DNA of 8,289 nt from Palsa-504 sp050698755 (GTDB lineage: Bacteria; Actinomycetota; Actinomycetes; Streptosporangiales; Streptosporangiaceae), in NCBI GenBank assembly GCA_050698755.1, contig JBOHCK010000276.1, positions 1-8,289 on the forward strand, written 5' to 3'. Below are positions 6,325 through 8,289 of the stretch, one piece after another. The number at the start of each line of letters is the position of its first letter. Positions within the stretch are counted from its first letter, which is position 1. The position numbers were made by a program, and so were the translations under genes. The notes below the pieces were generated by a model. The model ran no database searches. It saw only the letters and a program-made list of their open reading frames with translations, and was not told the origin of the DNA.

Positions 6325-6355
6325 TGAATCTCCTTTATCTAGGCGATCGTTATGG

Positions 6356-6361
6356 CATAAT
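6356..6361 (+). promoter_or_regulatory. Candidate -10 box for a leaderless IS630 transposase mRNA
   Basis: CATAAT matches five of six bases of the -10 consensus and ends eight bases before the ATG at 6370. A transcript starting at the usual distance would begin at or next to the start codon, giving a leaderless message. This fits the absence of a Shine-Dalgarno site. The -35 region (around 6333-6339, TTTATC) is poor. Confidence 0.4.
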
Positions 6362-6369
6362 AGACGACC

Positions 6370-6977
6370 ATGACATTATCGGAAGCTCAGCGCGCTGAAC
6401 TCCAGGCAAAGTTGCCCCCGGCAGGGTATGACGGCTCGGCCGCCTCGCGTGCGCAGATCGTGCTCTGGCATGATGAGGGATGTTCCGTTCCAGAGATTGC
6501 TGCCAGGATGGGCACATCGAAAGTTACCGTGTACAAATGGCTTGGACGGTATGAGGAGGGCGGCTTGGCGGCCCTGGAGAGCCGGAAGTCAACGGGACGG
6601 CCGCGCGAGGTATCCGGCGAGGTGCGCTCTCGTATTCTCGCTCTTACCAAGCAGTCACCGCCGGAAAGCACGGGCCTGTCGCACTGGTCAAGCCACGAGA
6701 TGGCCAGGTACCTGAGAACGCACGAGGGAATCAGGGTCTCACACAACTTCGTCTCCGTGCTGTGGCGGGAGAATGGGATCCAGCCGCACTGGCAGGGTAC
6801 CTTCAAGCTGTCGCGCGACCGGGATTTCTCGGCCAAGGTCGTTGATGTCGTGGGCCTGTATCTGGATCCGCCGGCGGGCGCGATCGTGCTGTCGGTGGAC
6901 GAGAAGACGCAGGTACGGGCGTTAGGCCGGACTCAGCCGCTGCTGCCCGTCAGCTTCGGTAAGGCCGAGAAACGCAC
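6370..6977 (+). pseudogene. IS630-family transposase, truncated by an inserted element
   Basis: About the first 203 residues are genuine IS630-family transposase. A helix-turn-helix lies at about 37-58 (GCSVPEIAARMGTSKVTVYKWL), followed by the linker GLAALESRKSTGRPREVSGE. A second DNA-binding region includes GLSHWSSHEMARYLRTHEGI and WRENGIQPHWQGTFKLSRD. The first catalytic aspartate is D177 in VLSVDEKTQVRAL, and the text ends at PVSFGKAEKRT. The remaining two catalytic residues are lost because an IS481-like element begins at 6978, inside codon 203. The frame runs on through 43 unrelated residues to TGA 7108-7110. The product could still bind DNA but not transpose. I could not locate the left end of this element; the missing 3' half is not found beyond the inserted element. 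Confidence 0.88.
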
Positions 6978-6997
6978 TGTGGGTACCGAAAACCTGT
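6978..6997. repeat. Left terminal inverted repeat of the IS481-like element
   Basis: Starts TGTGGGTACCGAAAACCTGT and matches the reverse complement of the right end at 17 of 20 positions (mismatches at 8, 13 and 19). Confidence 0.8.
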
Positions 6998-7086
6998 GCC
7001 GCCTGGGCAGTTGTCCTACGGAACGCGGTCGGTTTGGTCAAGCCCCCGGCGCCGGCTGGGCCGGTCTTGGCCCGTCCGGAGGTGAG

Positions 7087-7110
7087 ATGATCTTCGGCTT
7101 GTGGGCCTGA
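7087..7110 (+). CDS. Possible seven-residue leader peptide before the IS481-like transposase
   Basis: GGAGG at 7078-7082 precedes ATG 7087 by four bases. That ATG opens a tiny frame, MIFGLWA, ending at TGA 7108-7110. The frame overlaps the transposase GTG start at 7101. The transposase itself has no well-placed ribosome site, so translation could be coupled through this short frame. It is also in phase with the run-on IS630 frame. This is inference from spacing only and may be chance. Confidence 0.25.
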   Translation: MIFGLWA

Positions 7111-8189
7111 AGCTGATCTTCCTGGTCGTGTCCGGTGTCATGTCGCTGCTCAGGCTGTCGCGCCGGGAGGTGTGGCAGAAGGACGCCGAGATCTTGATGC
7201 TGCGCCATCAGCTCGCTGTCGCCCAGCGTGAACGGCCTCGTGCTCATTCGCGTTTGACGTGGCCGGACCGGGCGTGGCTGGCCCTGCTGGCCGCGACGCT
7301 GCCCATCGAGCGCCTCGCGGCGATGCGGCTGATCGTCACTCCGGACACCATCATGCGATGGCATCGCGACATCGTCCGCCGCCGGTGGGCGCGCCGGTCG
7401 CGCCAGGGCCAGTCCGGCCGCCCGGCGACGCACCGTAATGTCCGGTCGGTGGTGCTGCGGCTGGCCCGGGAGAACGAGTCGTGGGGCTACCGGCGGATCC
7501 ACGGTGAGCTGGCGGGGCTCGGCATCACGGTAGCGCCTTCCACGGTCTGGGAGATCCTCAAGAGCGCCGGGATCGACCCGGCGCCCCGCCGGGACGGCCC
7601 AGGGTGGGCCGAGTTCCTGCGGTGCCAGGCGCCGGGGATCCTGGCGCTGGACTTCTTCACCGCCGACCTGCTCAACGGCGCCAAGGTCTATGTCCTGGCC
7701 GTCATCGAGCACGGCACCCGCCGCGTCCGGGTCCTCGGCACCACCGGGCACCCGGCTCAGTCCTGGGTAGTTCAGCAGGCCCGCAACCTGCTCATGGACC
7801 TCGAAGACACGGGGATCCGGGTCAAGTTCATTCTGCACGACAGGGACTCCAGCTTCACCGCCGCGTTCGACGCCGTGTTCCAGGCCGCCGGGGCCAGGGT
7901 GATCCGCTCCGCAGTCCAGGCACCGCGGATGAATTCGATCATGGAACGGTGGATCGGCAGCTGCCGGCGAGAGCTGCTCGACCGGACCCTGGTCTGGAAC
8001 CAGCGGCACCTGATGACCGTCCTGCGCGAGTACGAGGACTTCTACAACACCCACCGGCCGCACCGAACCTTGAAACAGGCCGCGCCGCTGCGCTCGCTGC
8101 CCGACGACGTCGCCGACCTGGATCAGTTCCGGGTCCGGCGGCGGGACCGTGCAGGGGGCGTGATTCATGAATATCGCCTGGTGGCATAG
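7101..8189 (+). CDS. IS481-like transposase with an integrase (rve) core
   Basis: The 362-residue product mobilises the surrounding element. It begins with a leucine-rich helical segment and the QKDAEILMLRHQLAVAQRE helix (about 26-44). A predicted DNA-binding middle follows (IVTPDTIMRWHRDIVRRRWA, about 78-97) and then the NESWGYRRIHGELAGLGI motif (124-141) that precedes the catalytic core in IS3/IS481 enzymes. The likely DDE residues are D184 (LALDFFTADL), D247 (ILHDRDSSF) and E282 (MNSIMERW), with 34 residues between the last two. The tail YEDFYNTHRPHRTLKQAAPL is the usual core C-terminus. GTG 7101 is the earliest start in this frame after TGA 7083-7085, and it fits the N-terminus of related proteins. 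No frameshift or stop interrupts the gene, so it may be active. It lies in the same direction as the IS630 gene it destroyed. Confidence 0.9.
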   Translation: MGLKLIFLVVSGVMSLLRLSRREVWQKDAEILMLRHQLAVAQRERPRAHSRLTWPDRAWLALLAATLPIERLAAMRLIVTPDTIMRWHRDIVRRRWARRSRQGQSGRPATHRNVRSVVLRLARENESWGYRRIHGELAGLGITVAPSTVWEILKSAGIDPAPRRDGPGWAEFLRCQAPGILALDFFTADLLNGAKVYVLAVIEHGTRRVRVLGTTGHPAQSWVVQQARNLLMDLEDTGIRVKFILHDRDSSFTAAFDAVFQAAGARVIRSAVQAPRMNSIMERWIGSCRRELLDRTLVWNQRHLMTVLREYEDFYNTHRPHRTLKQAAPLRSLPDDVADLDQFRVRRRDRAGGVIHEYRLVA

Positions 8190-8205
8190 GTTATCGGCAC
8201 CCACA
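8186..8205. repeat. Right terminal inverted repeat of the IS481-like element
   Basis: Ends in CGGCACCCACA, the inverted partner of 6978-6997. It contains the transposase stop codon. Confidence 0.8.
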
Positions 8206-8289
8206 GCTCCCGTAGAGCACGTGCTGGCCACCCTGCCTGGCGATCAGCGCATCCAGGGAGTCGAAGGCGTGGCCCTTGCGGGCAAGGGC
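8191..8289 (-). pseudogene. Clipped 3' end of an unidentified minus-strand gene
   Basis: From the window edge down to the element boundary, the minus strand reads KGHAFDSLDALIARQGGQHV then LYGS, and crosses into the inserted element, where TAA (8191-8193) ends it. In the 84 bases outside the element, nearly all codons end in G or C, more than in the open plus-strand frame over the same bases, so minus is the more likely coding strand. If real, the gene lost its natural end to the insertion. I cannot assign a family from 28 residues, and chance openness in GC-rich DNA is possible. Confidence 0.25.

Larger units (their letters stand above)
6978..8205 (+). mobile_element. IS481-like insertion sequence with matching ends
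   Basis: A 1228-bp element. Its first 20 bases (6978-6997) and the reverse complement of its last 20 (8186-8205) match at 17 positions: TGTGGGT-CCGA-AACCT shared, beginning with the TGT common in IS481 and IS3 elements. It carries one transposase gene whose TAG stop lies inside the right repeat. No target duplication is visible: the left flank is CGCAC and the right flank GCTCC. The right flank also does not continue the interrupted IS630 gene. This suggests an adjacent deletion or recombination between two copies after insertion. The IS481 versus IS3 placement is inferred from the single-frame layout and should be treated as provisional. Confidence 0.8.

Noticed and set aside
6978..8205. A target-site duplication for the IS481-like element
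   Set aside because: Shifting the ends by a few bases gives no matching flanks. GC is the only shared pair, which is meaningless here.
7038..8231. A 397-codon minus-strand frame opposite the IS481-like transposase
   Set aside because: Pro/Gly/Gln-rich text with no motif, and it crosses both the terminal repeat and flanking DNA. The sense strand codes for a recognisable integrase core.

Overview
The window looks like accessory DNA from a high-GC actinomycete (Streptomyces, Streptosporangiales or a relative). GC content is high throughout and third codon positions are mostly G or C. GTG and TTG starts occur, and the transposases resemble ones common in actinomycetes. No rRNA, tRNA, CRISPR array or core metabolic gene was seen.

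Layout. Bases 1-171 hold nothing I can call. At 172-699 there is a small two-helix membrane protein whose best start is a TTG behind a good Shine-Dalgarno site. Bases 700-985 hold the broken tail of an alanine-rich, coiled-coil-like gene, including a seven-unit GGCCAG repeat. From 1020 to about 3009 there is a nested insertion. An ISL3-like transposase remnant on the minus strand was cut by a complete IS1380-family element (1217-2925) with matched terminal repeats and a 5-bp target duplication, CCAGC. Removing the element and one CCAGC restores an open ISL3 frame.

The main cargo, 3100-6187, is a large NACHT-type STAND NTPase. It has a helical N-terminal domain, a clear Walker A/Walker B core, a NACHT winged-helix motif and a long C-terminal region of unrecognised fold. 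Its reading frame is split once near base 3433. Ignoring a single G gives one continuous protein of about 1028 residues, so the locus is either a recently broken immune-type gene or carries a base error. It stands alone and is followed by a long hairpin (6260-6324).

The right end is a second transposon pile-up. An IS630-family transposase (from 6370), probably read from a leaderless promoter, is cut at 6977 by an IS481-like element (6978-8205). That element has 17/20 matching ends but no target duplication. The DNA beyond it does not continue the IS630 gene and instead seems to hold the clipped end of a minus-strand gene.

Together this is a typical island pattern: one candidate antiphage STAND gene in a landing site repeatedly hit by insertion sequences. 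The transposases serve only their own elements. The NACHT protein is the only gene here with a plausible host-level role.
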